In this document: positions 44,228-54,259 of the stretch, one piece after another
Numbering within the stretch: the stretch's first letter is position 1
Layout of the letters: each line of letters opens with the position of its first letter
Assembly: GCA_964653595.1 (NCBI GenBank)
Contig: CAZZHH010000017.1
Location: 1-64,000, forward strand
DNA length: 64,000 nt
Source of the DNA: JBAXTE01 sp964653595
GTDB lineage: Bacteria; Bacteroidota; Bacteroidia; Bacteroidales; WCHB1-69
Direction: 5' to 3'
Notes under the pieces: generated by a model
Told to the model about the DNA's origin: nothing
Database searches by the model: none
The model's input: only the letters and a program-made list of their open reading frames with translations
Position numbers and translations under genes: made by a program

Positions 44228-45058
44228 TTATAGCATTTTATTGTATAATTCATTTAATGTATAAAAGCAGGCATTCCGTTTCTTACATCTGTTAATTATT
44301 TCAATGTAAGCTTCTTTGTAACCGGGGAAATCATATTTGTTAAAAACATGTTGATGAAAATTGATGACTAAGACAGCATCCTTTTTTTCACAGAGATCAA
44401 GAATTCTTTCAAGTTCATTCCACTTGTTTTCAGTTTTCATAAAACAGGTGTCCATTAAGACCAATGGGAATACCGAAAATGCATTATTTAATGGATGAAA
44501 AGGAACGTATTTTTCTTCTTTAAATCCAATAGCGTTTGTATATCCCCATGAAGAATCGTATTTAAAACCCACTTCATTTTGGAATGTCCATGTGTCAGAA
44601 ATTAGGTTCAAATAATGCTGCCTTACTCCAGTGATTTGATGTCCTACCACTTTTTCCAATTCTTTTTTTTCCTTATAAAGCATCGTTTTGTCAAGATATG
44701 AATTGTACGATCCATGGACTCCTATTTCCCACCCATTATGATCAAGCCACTGAATAATGTCTTGGATTTTTTTATCGTAGATAGAATAACGACCTAATGC
44801 TAACTTATATGTTTTTAACTTGAGTAAGTTAAAATTCATGGACTCATTAAGGAAAAAAACCGTAGAACGAAGATTGTGACTCTTTTCAATTTCAATAAAC
44901 TTATCAAATGTCCAATATTGGCCTTTATCGAATAGAGATTTAACTTGATTCACAAACCCGTGAAAATTAAGTCTTAACAATGATGATATCGATTTCGTAA
45001 TAAATTGATGCGTTTTACGAGTTCTGTCAATATCATGGCTTAAGCATACTTTTATCAT
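44228..45058 (-). CDS. Polysaccharide deacetylase-like protein
   Basis: 276 residues with NodB-like motifs: SHDID (7-11) for the catalytic Asp and a metal Asp, EIGVHGSYNSY for a metal His, RQHYL, and the distal NFHQHVF. The layout matches the short deacetylase-like proteins seen in polysaccharide loci. It acts on an unidentified sugar. Twelve bases separate it from the upstream GNAT gene. Confidence 0.75.
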   Translation of the reverse strand: MIKVCLSHDIDRTRKTHQFITKSISSLLRLNFHGFVNQVKSLFDKGQYWTFDKFIEIEKSHNLRSTVFFLNESMNFNLLKLKTYKLALGRYSIYDKKIQDIIQWLDHNGWEIGVHGSYNSYLDKTMLYKEKKELEKVVGHQITGVRQHYLNLISDTWTFQNEVGFKYDSSWGYTNAIGFKEEKYVPFHPLNNAFSVFPLVLMDTCFMKTENKWNELERILDLCEKKDAVLVINFHQHVFNKYDFPGYKEAYIEIINRCKKRNACFYTLNELYNKML

Positions 45059-45069
45059 AAATCAATATA

Positions 45070-46149
45070 TTAGATACCTTCGGACCATAAATCATTTAAA
45101 TGCCAATTTTTAATATTTAATAGTGTTGACTCATCTTTAAAATTAAAATTCCGGATTACAAAATGATTGGGACCTTTTATTTTTATGAAACCACACGACT
45201 TTAAAATGTTAAAAGCAGCTTTGTTTAGTGCGTTGAATTTGTTTCCAGTGTAATAAACTGTGCCAAATTTTTTGTCAGAAATAATCGATAACAATCTATT
45301 TCTTAGTTCTAGACCGTGTTTCCTTTCAATAAATACAAAATCGGTTAATTCACATAAATTGAGTTGCTCTTTGATGTAAAAATATCCTTTTAAATCCTCA
45401 CCTTCATATAGAAAATAGGTGCTCATTTTAATTGGAGAGTTCTTTATTCTCCAATTAAAATACTCCTCATCTTGATAAATATAGATTAATTCAGGGTGTT
45501 TTTTTGTGATGTTTTGATATAAGGATATGATGTCTGTCGGTTCTTTTAATTCGTTTTGGATTTCACTGTTCCTTAGATCCCATTTTGCAAAGAGTTTTGA
45601 TAAATTCATGATGGTGTATGAATATAATGTCCCGGCTAATATCAAAATTTGATACAGCATTTTTTTAAACATATTATAACGTTTGTTTGATATCAAATTT
45701 CTGGTTTGTTGGTAGTTTAATGACAAAATTGTACGTCCCATGATTTTTTTAAAAACATTGAAATTTGCTTTTTCAAGAGGGATAATTGCTTTTTTTGAGA
45801 ATCCCCATAAAAAAGAGATGTCTGATTTTGCATACTCATTTATGGCATACTGATATAATAAAGTACTCAAACTTCTTCCTCTATACTCATTATCTATGAG
45901 CAATGATTCATTTTTTCCGGAATTTAATATTTCATTTCCAAATGCAATTTTTATTGTATACATGCCCTGTGTTGCAACAATTTTATTGTTTACTTTAACG
46001 GCTACCAATATTGAATTGTGAGGATTTGAATAGCCATATTCCCAATCCCAAATATATTTTGACCTTTTATTACCAGTGTATTTATAATGAAAATTATAAA
46101 TATCATTAATTTCATCCTTTGAAACTTGGTATAAAAAATAGTTGTTCAT
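45070..46149 (-). CDS. GNAT-family acyltransferase
   Basis: 359 residues. The N-terminal GNAT fold shows VAVKVNNKIVATQGMYTIKI, the acetyl-CoA loop NEYRGRSLSTLLYQYAINEY (about 86-106) and FLWGFSKKAIIPLEKANF. The C-terminal half (about 200-359) is a second GNAT-like region. Proteins of this type appear in capsule loci and are thought to acylate sugars. The donor and acceptor cannot be told from sequence. Confidence 0.7.
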   Translation of the reverse strand: MNNYFLYQVSKDEINDIYNFHYKYTGNKRSKYIWDWEYGYSNPHNSILVAVKVNNKIVATQGMYTIKIAFGNEILNSGKNESLLIDNEYRGRSLSTLLYQYAINEYAKSDISFLWGFSKKAIIPLEKANFNVFKKIMGRTILSLNYQQTRNLISNKRYNMFKKMLYQILILAGTLYSYTIMNLSKLFAKWDLRNSEIQNELKEPTDIISLYQNITKKHPELIYIYQDEEYFNWRIKNSPIKMSTYFLYEGEDLKGYFYIKEQLNLCELTDFVFIERKHGLELRNRLLSIISDKKFGTVYYTGNKFNALNKAAFNILKSCGFIKIKGPNHFVIRNFNFKDESTLLNIKNWHLNDLWSEGI

Positions 46150-46161
46150 TTTAATTAATGT

Positions 46162-47082
46162 TTAAAGGCTTTTGTAAATATCATATAAACTGTTTGCAAT
46201 AACTGAACTATTTAAGTAAGATATATTGTCTCTTCCTTCAGTCCTTTTGTTAAACGATAATGATTTTTCGATGCACTCTTTGATGTTTTCGGGACAAAAC
46301 GATGAAATATAACAACCCTCAGTGTTATTGATGATTTTTCTGACATCTCCAACATCTGTTGTTACAATTGGAATCGAACAAGCCATTGCTTCTTTAATGA
46401 TGTTTGGGGAACCTTCATAGAAAGAGGTTAAAAGTAATAAATCAGAAGCATTTAATATCATCGGGATATTTTTATGTTCAACTAAGTTAATGACGTGAAA
46501 TTCAACTTTTGGGTCGTTTATTAAGGAAATTGCCTTTATGGCTAAATCAACATTTTTCTCTTTCCTTTTTGGACTGGATAAAAAGAAAACGATATGTTTT
46601 TTGTCTCTATCATATCCCATTTCGTCTTGACATATTTCCTTGGAAAGGGGTTTGAATATATTAAAATCCACCCCATTTGGCAATACAATGATTCTTTTGT
46701 TCCGAAACTGATTTTTCATCTGTTCAGATTTCACAATAGTCTTATTCCAAACATACTTAGAAAAAAAAGCAATTATCATTAACTCAAACCCGCTTTTTTT
46801 TGTATCACTTCCCATTAATGAAACGACTAGGGGTTTGGCTCCAGCTATGCCTGCAACAATACCAGAAAGAGAGTAATGAGCGTGAAATATTTGGTAATCA
46901 TTCTTTTTTATTATTCTTCTGAGTGGAATTATGCTTTTTAAATATCCAAGAACACCTTTTCCTTGAATTGTAAAATATTCTAAATCGATATTTGGGTGTT
47001 CCTTAAGACTCTCACCTTGGTTAAAAGTAATTGGGCTAATACCAAGGTCGGTATTCCCGCTAGAAATAAAAAGTATTTTCAA
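46162..47082 (-). CDS. Glycosyltransferase, family 4
   Basis: 306 residues, GT-B fold. N-terminus MKILFISSGNTDLGISPITF; C-terminal donor-binding signature LLTSFYEGSPNIIKEAMACSIPIV (E-x7-E). Shorter than usual GT4 enzymes (about 350-400), but both domains are present. The 5' end of a related gene survives as a scrap at 47672-47748. Confidence 0.88.
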   Translation of the reverse strand: MKILFISSGNTDLGISPITFNQGESLKEHPNIDLEYFTIQGKGVLGYLKSIIPLRRIIKKNDYQIFHAHYSLSGIVAGIAGAKPLVVSLMGSDTKKSGFELMIIAFFSKYVWNKTIVKSEQMKNQFRNKRIIVLPNGVDFNIFKPLSKEICQDEMGYDRDKKHIVFFLSSPKRKEKNVDLAIKAISLINDPKVEFHVINLVEHKNIPMILNASDLLLLTSFYEGSPNIIKEAMACSIPIVTTDVGDVRKIINNTEGCYISSFCPENIKECIEKSLSFNKRTEGRDNISYLNSSVIANSLYDIYKSL

Positions 47083-47086
47083 GATA

Positions 47087-47671
47087 TTATAATGTTTGTG
47101 AGATTAACTTATTTATTACAGGTCTGTATTTGCCATTTTTTGCATTTTCAATATTGGACTCATAGGTAAATGTAATTTTCATTGATCCTACTCTTTCAAT
47201 TAGATTTGAAATAATAAACTTTATTTCATCTTCACTTAAAGCTGATGCAACTAATTTAATTTGAATTTCAGATTCTGAGTTCTGTACAATTTGAAATTTT
47301 TGTAAATTTCTATTTGATGCGATATTACTATCAAATATTAGATGCCAAAAATAGGCCCAATGTAAAAACTGTCCATTTTGACCAATAATATAATCACAAG
47401 TACGACCCATTATTTGTTTTATTAATTTGCCATTTCTTCCACAACTACAAGGTGTATCACTAATAATTGCCTGATCTGCATTCCAATATCTGATAAATGG
47501 CATAGTATAGTTGTCAAGATCGGTGATAATTAGTTCATTAAAGTTATTGGCCTCAATAATGACTCTTTCCTCAGCAATATGCAATCCATTATGTGCATTA
47601 CACTCATATGCAATTCCACCAATTTCACCACATCCATATTGGTCAAAAGCATCAGCATTAAATACTTTTTT
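47087..47671 (-). pseudogene. C-terminal fragment of a PaaK/CapK-like adenylate-forming ligase
   Basis: Reading from the junction near 47671, the frame gives KVFNADAFDQYGCGEIGG, AYECNAHNGLHIAEERV, then TDLDNYTMPFIRYWNADQAI and CSCGRNGKLIKQIMGR to the normal end, the last 190 or so residues of the phenylacetate-CoA ligase/CapK family (usual length about 430-450). The N-terminal ATP-binding part is missing, so it should be inactive. It is joined out of frame to the start of a glycosyltransferase gene. Confidence 0.8.
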
Positions 47672-47748
47672 AAACTTTCTCCTTGATTGAATATAATTGG
47701 ATTTATCCCATTTCTTGAATTACCACTTGAGATGAATAGGATTTTCAT
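47672..47748 (-). pseudogene. 5' fragment of a glycosyltransferase gene
   Basis: Twenty-six codons, MKILFISSGNSRNGINPIIF then NQGESL, match the start of the intact glycosyltransferase at 46162-47082 in protein (MKILFISSGNTDLGISPITF, NQGESL) but differ substantially in DNA, so they come from a separate paralogue. At an A-rich junction (about 47665-47671) the sequence passes into the PaaK-like fragment in another frame. Confidence 0.75.
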
Positions 47749-47756
47749 GCTTAGTA

Positions 47757-48932
47757 TTAATCTTTTTTTAACGATAATATGTTATTTATAAGAATTCCGG
47801 TTACTTTATTGGAAGCGAAATTTGAAATTGCAACAACTTTTCCCTCAGTGCCAATTTTTTTTCTCAAACTTGGATCATCGATTAAAAGACTTATCGCCTT
47901 GCATATTTCTTGTTCTGATTGAGCTTTAATGATTATTGCATTTACTTTGTCTTTAAGATATTGATTAATATCACCTACATCAGATACAATAATTGGTTTA
48001 CCACTAGCTAAAAACTCCCCCAACTTGAATGGAAATCCGGCATTTGCATATTCACTGTTAACCCTAGGGACACATAAAATATCAGAATTTACCATGGTGT
48101 CATAGTAATTATTAATCGAGAGTAAACCTAAAAAATGAATTCGTTCACTCCACTTGGAGTTTTTGATTATAAGTGGCAATTCGTCTTTCATCTCTTTACT
48201 AATTTTCCCTGTTAATAATAATTCAATATTCTTATGATTATCGCAAGCTAACTCAAACCCTTTGATGAGAATGTCAATACCATCCTTATATCCAAATGAA
48301 CCTCCATAAAAAATTTTGATAGAACAATTGTCTTTTGAGGGTTTTACAAATGATTCTATAGATTCAATGTTTACACTAATTGGAAGATGAACCACAGGAA
48401 CTTTGTCTTTACATATCTTTTTTAAAAAATTGACCAAATTTTTTGAGATACCAAAACACAAATCGCCATTTTTATATAACTGCCTCAATAAAATTTTTGA
48501 TGTGTAATTTTTGAATTTTATCTTGAAGCTCTTTTTCTTGTTGTTAAAATAAGAGATGTTCTCAACAATATCATAGACTATCTTGAATCCGAGTATTTTT
48601 GCAAACTTTAGAATTATTATGTCTTCAATTGATGGATAACCATAGTGATATATATACAGGTTTTTATTTTTATCTGTTTCCTGGAAGATAAATAATAAAT
48701 ATAAAAAAATGAATGAAATGAATGATAAAGGGTTATGCCAGTTATAAGATAATTTTTTTAGGTCAACTTCACCAGTTGTTGTAAACTTTTCTTTGCAATT
48801 TATTACCATATTTTTAATTTGGTAGTTTTCATTTGAAGTTAATGGCTCGAATAAATTTCTTACTCTATTATTAGATGCCATACAACCATAATAATTCGCT
48901 CCAATTATAATGATTTTAATTTTCTTTTTCAC
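47757..48932 (-). CDS. Glycosyltransferase, family 4
   Basis: 391 residues, GT-B fold. IKIFYGGSFGYKDGIDILIKG is the central linker and nucleotide-contact region, and VPRVNSEYANAGFPFKLGEFLASGKPIIVSD the donor-binding segment. A hydrophobic patch (LSFISFIFLYLLFIFQE, about 68-84) suggests membrane association. Its ATG overlaps the stop of the upstream acyltransferase as ATGA. It lies just before the glycosyltransferase/PaaK scar. Confidence 0.87.
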   Translation of the reverse strand: MKKKIKIIIIGANYYGCMASNNRVRNLFEPLTSNENYQIKNMVINCKEKFTTTGEVDLKKLSYNWHNPLSFISFIFLYLLFIFQETDKNKNLYIYHYGYPSIEDIIILKFAKILGFKIVYDIVENISYFNNKKKSFKIKFKNYTSKILLRQLYKNGDLCFGISKNLVNFLKKICKDKVPVVHLPISVNIESIESFVKPSKDNCSIKIFYGGSFGYKDGIDILIKGFELACDNHKNIELLLTGKISKEMKDELPLIIKNSKWSERIHFLGLLSINNYYDTMVNSDILCVPRVNSEYANAGFPFKLGEFLASGKPIIVSDVGDINQYLKDKVNAIIIKAQSEQEICKAISLLIDDPSLRKKIGTEGKVVAISNFASNKVTGILINNILSLKKD

Positions 48933-49528
48933 AGTCTATCTATACTTTTAATAACTTTACACGGATTCCCTGCGGCAACTACATCAGCAGGGATACTCTT
49001 TGTAATCACACTCCCTGCTCCAATAATGCTGTTTTTCCCGATAATGACTCCTTTTAGTACTTTTACTCCTTCTCCTAACCATACATTCTCTTCAATCAGA
49101 ATTGGAGCCGCTTTCCCTGCGCGTGGATCGTCAAGATGCCAGTCGCTATCAGTAATCAGTGTATTTGCTCCACATCGTACGTTGTTTTTTAATTCGATTT
49201 TGCAAAATGCACCAATTACTGTTCCACTAAAGCCACAATTATTTCCAATAACTATTTCGGCATTCGAGTCTTGAGTAGTAATAATGCAAGGTCTATTAAT
49301 TCCGATTAAATTTGAAGTTGATGTAGATAAAAAAGAACAGTTATTTCCAATTGTAATTTTACCGCCGGGCTTGTTGCGAAATTTACAAATACCCATAAAC
49401 GAATTTTTCCTCCCTAATATAACATTTGGATAAAGGCAATATTTTAAATTATTATATATAGTATAATGCTTTTTTGATATTATTATTATTAGTGTCTCCA
49501 TTAAATGGACTGTTCTGCATAGATTCAT
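48929..49528 (-). CDS. Hexapeptide-repeat acetyltransferase
   Basis: 199 residues from the ATG at 49528, chosen because it gives an ATGA overlap with the polymerase gene; an ATG at 49594 would overlap by 70 bp. Beta-helix hexapeptide repeats run from about 55 to 185 (VILGRKNSFMGICKF, GVIIGKNSIIGAGSVITKSI), with the catalytic-type His in ITDSDWHLDDPR and the terminal AAGNPCKVI. It should O- or N-acetylate a sugar of the repeat unit. Confidence 0.87.
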   Translation of the reverse strand: MNLCRTVHLMETLIIIISKKHYTIYNNLKYCLYPNVILGRKNSFMGICKFRNKPGGKITIGNNCSFLSTSTSNLIGINRPCIITTQDSNAEIVIGNNCGFSGTVIGAFCKIELKNNVRCGANTLITDSDWHLDDPRAGKAAPILIEENVWLGEGVKVLKGVIIGKNSIIGAGSVITKSIPADVVAAGNPCKVIKSIDRL

Positions 49529-50820
49529 TTTCTTTCCTTTTTTAATAATGGTAAATAATACATCCCTGGTATTATAATGAAAAATGCGTACCATGTTTCT
49601 CTTCCAGCTATTGCTTTCAGAAATCCATAACTTAGGATTGAAAGCGATGCAATTAGATAATAAAACTTATAGTCGTAATTAAAACGCCGATAATTAGTTT
49701 TAATGAAATTATACGGAATTGCTAAGAAGATAAAAAATCCAAATATTCCGGTCACAGTTAACTTATTCATCCAATGTAAATGAGCTCCCTCTGATTTGTA
49801 TCCATTTCCTAATCTATCAGATAAGAAATAGCAACCAACAAATGGGTTTTTTACAAAAGTCTCCAATAACATTGGATATCTTTCGGCTCTATTTCCAGTC
49901 CCTGTATTAATTTCGTTGGCATCCTTGCCTGTTTCAATATAAATAGATAAATCCCTAAATTTATAATTTAACTCTGAATCCTCCTTAAAATAGCTACTGA
50001 TGGCAAGTAGGCTGTTTGTATATAATCCTTTAGGTATCATTATACTAATTATAAAAATCAAACTAATAATTAATATTGATTGTTTTATTTTTTTCATGCC
50101 AAATATTGCGATAATGCTAAAAACTAAAGCTATTATAATATTCGTAAATATCTGCATGCCAATCAATGCAAGAAAAAGAATTATTGCAAAAATTACAATT
50201 TGATTTTTTTTGAGTAGGCTTATTTTTATGTTTTTGTAATAGTAGATCAATATTGGAAACAGACACATAAAAGCTCCTGCAGTGGAATAAGTCCCTCCTC
50301 CATATTGTTTAAAGGCCAAAATAGCATCCCTCTCACTCTCAATTGAAGTGACGTTTGAAATACCTCCAAGATTCCTTGCATACATAGGATCAATGGAAGA
50401 TGATATTATAGACATTATGGCGGTTATGCCGATAAAAATCAATGACCATTTTGTGATTAGAGCAAATGATTTATAATCTTTTGTGTGATGAAAATAGGAG
50501 ATGACTGAAATTCCAATTGAGAAAATATAGAATTCATTGTAAAGCATCTTAATATTCCATTCATCCATGCTTGACCAGAATGTAATCAGCATGAAAATTA
50601 AAAATAATCCATATCCCATTACAATCAACATGAGCTTAGAAAATAAAACTTTTGGCTGAAATAATAGTATTGATATTCCCCATATAATTGTCCAAAAATG
50701 GTGACTGCTGATAATTGGAGGCAGATTGTTAAATACTAATGGACAAAATGTGCTGGCCATAAGCATTAAAATTATAAAATTGAAAAATTTCCTTTGATTA
50801 ATTTCTTGCATTTTTATCAA
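49525..50820 (-). CDS. O-antigen/capsule polymerase (Wzy-like) membrane protein
   Basis: 431 residues, with ten or more hydrophobic segments and one large hydrophilic loop (about 268-345) containing NRAERYPMLLETFVKNPFVGC and GAHLHWMN, the layout of Wzy/O-antigen ligase proteins. Located among glycosyltransferases and near a flippase gene, it is the best polymerase candidate. It could instead start at an ATG at 50811. Overlaps its neighbours at both ends. Confidence 0.78.
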   Translation of the reverse strand: MIKMQEINQRKFFNFIILMLMASTFCPLVFNNLPPIISSHHFWTIIWGISILLFQPKVLFSKLMLIVMGYGLFLIFMLITFWSSMDEWNIKMLYNEFYIFSIGISVISYFHHTKDYKSFALITKWSLIFIGITAIMSIISSSIDPMYARNLGGISNVTSIESERDAILAFKQYGGGTYSTAGAFMCLFPILIYYYKNIKISLLKKNQIVIFAIILFLALIGMQIFTNIIIALVFSIIAIFGMKKIKQSILIISLIFIISIMIPKGLYTNSLLAISSYFKEDSELNYKFRDLSIYIETGKDANEINTGTGNRAERYPMLLETFVKNPFVGCYFLSDRLGNGYKSEGAHLHWMNKLTVTGIFGFFIFLAIPYNFIKTNYRRFNYDYKFYYLIASLSILSYGFLKAIAGRETWYAFFIIIPGMYYLPLLKKERK

Positions 50821-52021
50821 TTTCGGGATGAAGAATTTTATGATAGGCAGATAAAATATCAGGGATTACTTCTTTGTTGTTGAATTTTTGAATAATAAAT
50901 GAAAAAGCTCTTTCGGCAAGTTCTACTCGTATCTCGTTGTTTTGTAGTAAATATATGATTTTTTCTGAAAGTTGTATTATATTAAAACGTTCAACTAATA
51001 TAAGGTTTTCATCATTTGTGTTTAATTCAGGAATGCCACCCACAGCATAAGCAATAACTGGAAGTTTTATAAACATACTTTCGATAATTGTACCTGGAAT
51101 AATATCATGATATGTTGGTAACACGCATATTTTCGCTTGTAATATATAGTGAAAAATATCTGCTTGTGTTGGCAGAAATCCAAGGAATTTGACATTTTTT
51201 TCAATCTTCAATTCTGAGCAAGTTTTTAATAAATAAGATTGATAACTTTTGCTGGTTCCGCCAATAACAGAAAGTGTTACTTTTGGAATTATTTCCTTAA
51301 TAATTGCAATTGCGGCAAGTAAATCTTCAATCCCTTTATCTTTGCACACGCGTGCAAAAAACACACAATCAATGGGCTCATCTTTCCCAATGTTTGTTTT
51401 AATAATGTTTGGAATTTTCAAAGGGTAGTTATGGAAGTGTAATGTAGCATTAGGATTTATTTGTAAAGCAATTTTGCTCATTTCGATTGTTCTGGTGCCA
51501 ATATATTTACTATTACACAAAATTAATTCTTCAATTTTTATTCGTTTGATTATGTTTTTATTGGTTTGCGATGCATTCCTAATATATCCTTGTATTGTTG
51601 TTAGCGTTGGATATTTATCAATTATAGGCAAAATTCCAGCCGAATAGTATGGGTTTTCAGCTCCATGTAAGTGAATAAGATCAGGTTTGATCTTATTGGT
51701 GATATGTTTTATTTTGTGCTTAATCCAATAAAAATTTGTTACATCATCAATTCGAAGTAAAACATAAATTTTCTTTAAGTATTTATTGTAATATGGTATT
51801 GGAATATGATTGTAGAAATGGTAATTGATTCCATCTTTAATGAAGTTGCAATCATGATTTGTAAAGACATTAGGTGCTATAATGTGCAGCTCAATATCTG
51901 TTCTTTTTTTGAATAATAGAATTAAATTACTAATCCATGGTGCAAATTCGTTGATCGCTGGAGTGCCGAAATAATCTTTCATTTCCTTATTTGCAAAATG
52001 ACAAAGCCAGACTACTTTCAT
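50798..52021 (-). CDS. Glycosyltransferase, family 4
   Basis: 407 residues, GT-B fold. N-terminal MKVVWLCHFANKEMKDYFG, a donor-domain start PIDCVFFARVCKDKGIEDLLAAI, and the E-x7-E-type VLPTYHDIIPGTIIESMFIKLPVIAYAVGGIPE. Overlaps the upstream glycosyltransferase stop by four bases (ATGA). Adds one sugar of the repeat unit; specificity unknown. Confidence 0.9.
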   Translation of the reverse strand: MKVVWLCHFANKEMKDYFGTPAINEFAPWISNLILLFKKRTDIELHIIAPNVFTNHDCNFIKDGINYHFYNHIPIPYYNKYLKKIYVLLRIDDVTNFYWIKHKIKHITNKIKPDLIHLHGAENPYYSAGILPIIDKYPTLTTIQGYIRNASQTNKNIIKRIKIEELILCNSKYIGTRTIEMSKIALQINPNATLHFHNYPLKIPNIIKTNIGKDEPIDCVFFARVCKDKGIEDLLAAIAIIKEIIPKVTLSVIGGTSKSYQSYLLKTCSELKIEKNVKFLGFLPTQADIFHYILQAKICVLPTYHDIIPGTIIESMFIKLPVIAYAVGGIPELNTNDENLILVERFNIIQLSEKIIYLLQNNEIRVELAERAFSFIIQKFNNKEVIPDILSAYHKILHPEIDKNARN

Positions 52022-52950
52022 TTTTTTTCTCTTCCCTTAATGATTCGGACTAATTTTTTTAGAATTCTTTTAATAATGGACCTTTTCCGATTCCAATGAT
52101 GTTTAAAATGATATGTATCATAGTTTACATCAGGAAGAATAAAGTCTGGGTGTGATTTAATCGAATAGTAGTTGTCGACAGGTAAATCATGAAACCATAA
52201 TTTTTTGTTTGAATGTGAACCGATATATCCAATGTTACTTACCAGATTTGTAGAAGGAACAATTGATAATGCATTATTTGATCTTAAGTAAAAGCTAAAT
52301 TGAGTGTCCCATGCATGATTTTTTAATAAGGAATCAGAAAAAGCATTATCGAATTTTTTTTCAAAAAATGAAGTTTCTTTTTTCGAATGAAAAACTGCCT
52401 TAAAAAGATCTTGTTGCTTCATTAATGTCCAATTCTTCATATTTAGATCCTTTTTGGGTAGACATCGTTTCCATGTAGCCCATCCTTGGCTGTGCCCATA
52501 TCTTGAGAAAAAATAACTATGAGGAGTTGTGACAGCTTCTTCATTATACTGATTTCCACTAATAAGCCAGATACGAGTATCGTTTTTATAGCGGTCAAGT
52601 AATTCATTACAATATTTAAAAAATGGCTGTGATGGTACACAATCATCTTCAAGTATTATTAATCGATCCTCATTCTCAAATGCCCAATTAATAGCATTGA
52701 ATGGGCCTGGTCCGCAGCCTTGATTGATTTCAGAATACCGATAAGTGACTGCACAATCCCAATCAACTTGCTTTACAATATCTTTTACCATTGAGCAACT
52801 TTTAATGTCATCGATATTGTCGGTACGAGGTGCATCGGCTGCAATATAAAGTTTTTTTGGCTTTGCAGCTCTTATAGCATCAAAAACTTTTCGGGTTGTG
52901 TCTGGCCTATTGAAAACGATCAATAGTACAGCTGAATTAATTTCTTGCAT
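52018..52950 (-). CDS. Family 2-like glycosyltransferase (GT-A fold)
   Basis: 310 residues from the ATG at 52950 (MQEINSAVLLIVFNRPDTTR); an earlier ATG at 52977 would overlap the flippase gene by 41 bp. The NRPD-T start, INQGCGPGPFNAINWAFE and the metal motif ILEDDCVPSQPFF fit GT-A enzymes of capsule loci sometimes annotated as hemolysin-like. Specificity unknown. Confidence 0.85.
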   Translation of the reverse strand: MQEINSAVLLIVFNRPDTTRKVFDAIRAAKPKKLYIAADAPRTDNIDDIKSCSMVKDIVKQVDWDCAVTYRYSEINQGCGPGPFNAINWAFENEDRLIILEDDCVPSQPFFKYCNELLDRYKNDTRIWLISGNQYNEEAVTTPHSYFFSRYGHSQGWATWKRCLPKKDLNMKNWTLMKQQDLFKAVFHSKKETSFFEKKFDNAFSDSLLKNHAWDTQFSFYLRSNNALSIVPSTNLVSNIGYIGSHSNKKLWFHDLPVDNYYSIKSHPDFILPDVNYDTYHFKHHWNRKRSIIKRILKKLVRIIKGREKK

Positions 52951-54253
52951 GTTTGATTTTTCTTTTATAAAGAGCAAACATTATTAGACCTACCAAAAGA
53001 TAGAAGATCGATGCGATGACTCTTGTAATATTTGCGCCAATAAATTGATAATAATGGATCATGAAATAATATGCTATAATGCAGAAAATTCCCATAAGGA
53101 TGTTTCGCCACATGACTAATTTTGTTTTGCCAAATGCAGTAAACAATTGTTCAAAGAAACCTCCAGCCTGCATGAAAAATATTCCAATAATGAAAATATT
53201 GGCATATTCGCTGGCATAAGTATAGCGGCCAGCGGTTAAAAATGACACGACAGGGCCGGAAAAAATGATAAATAAGCCACAAAGAAATGCTAAAATAGTT
53301 AAGTACGTAAAAACGAAAAGGCTATATTGTTTATATCTTTTTTGAGCAATAAGTTTGTACAAATCGGGCTCGAAACTTTGATAAAGTGCAATGAAAAAAG
53401 TCCCAACAAAACCTGAAATAGTTAATCCGATGTTATAATAACCATATTCAGAGGTATTGCCTAAACGCTCTAAAAAAATGCGATCAATATTTCCAATAGG
53501 ATAATATGCATAAGCCCCAATAATTAAAGGAATACAATACTTTAATGCTTGTTTTATTTTTACTTTTTCGATTTTAAACGAGAAATGATATTTTCTTTCA
53601 TGTAACAATAGAAACAAGGCAATTAAACTAACCACGACCACTCCAACTAAAGTTCCACTCATTCGTCCTGCAGCTCCTGCGCGTAGGATTACTACAAAAT
53701 ACAATCCGAAACTGGTGTTTAAGATGATTTGAAGAACATTTATCAAAAAAAAATACAATCCTTTTTTTTGAACCCTGCATTCAATCAAATAATAGGATTT
53801 ATATTTTTCACAAAAGAGTTGTGCCAATACAATAAAGAGGAAAGGAGTTAATGGGATGGAAACATTAAATGTTTTAAAATATATGCTAACCAGAATAAAT
53901 GATATTACGGCAATAATTCCATTTGCATAGTTTAAAAAATTAAGAATAAAGGATAAGTTTTTATGAGGAGTATCCCCATTTTCAATTTTCCAATATCTTG
54001 ATAAATAATAAAATGGCAGGCTCATGCTAAATAAGGGGTAAAGAATAGCTTGCACTGCTGTAAAATATCCTAAAGCCGCAAAGTCTTCCAATTCTAAGTA
54101 TTGAGAATAGATTGGTTGTGTGAAAATTGCAACAAAAAATTGGAGTAGCGTCCCGCCAAAATAATAAAAACTGTTTACGAAGTTTTTTCGGATGGTTGGG
54201 CTCTTATAATATGCAGATGGCTTTGTTTTAAGAATGTCGGTTAATAAACTCAT
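52937..54253 (-). CDS. Polysaccharide flippase (Wzx-like)
   Basis: 438 residues with about 12 to 14 membrane segments, MATE/oligosaccharidyl-lipid flippase superfamily. N-terminal YYFGGTLLQFFVAIFTQPIY and the mid-protein PLIIGAYAYYPIGNIDRIFLERLG are typical of Wzx. It should flip the lipid-linked repeat unit to the periplasmic face for the polymerase. Ends in a basic cytoplasmic tail (LYKRKIKHARN). Confidence 0.88.
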   Translation of the reverse strand: MSLLTDILKTKPSAYYKSPTIRKNFVNSFYYFGGTLLQFFVAIFTQPIYSQYLELEDFAALGYFTAVQAILYPLFSMSLPFYYLSRYWKIENGDTPHKNLSFILNFLNYANGIIAVISFILVSIYFKTFNVSIPLTPFLFIVLAQLFCEKYKSYYLIECRVQKKGLYFFLINVLQIILNTSFGLYFVVILRAGAAGRMSGTLVGVVVVSLIALFLLLHERKYHFSFKIEKVKIKQALKYCIPLIIGAYAYYPIGNIDRIFLERLGNTSEYGYYNIGLTISGFVGTFFIALYQSFEPDLYKLIAQKRYKQYSLFVFTYLTILAFLCGLFIIFSGPVVSFLTAGRYTYASEYANIFIIGIFFMQAGGFFEQLFTAFGKTKLVMWRNILMGIFCIIAYYFMIHYYQFIGANITRVIASIFYLLVGLIMFALYKRKIKHARN

Positions 54254-54259
54254 CTTGTG

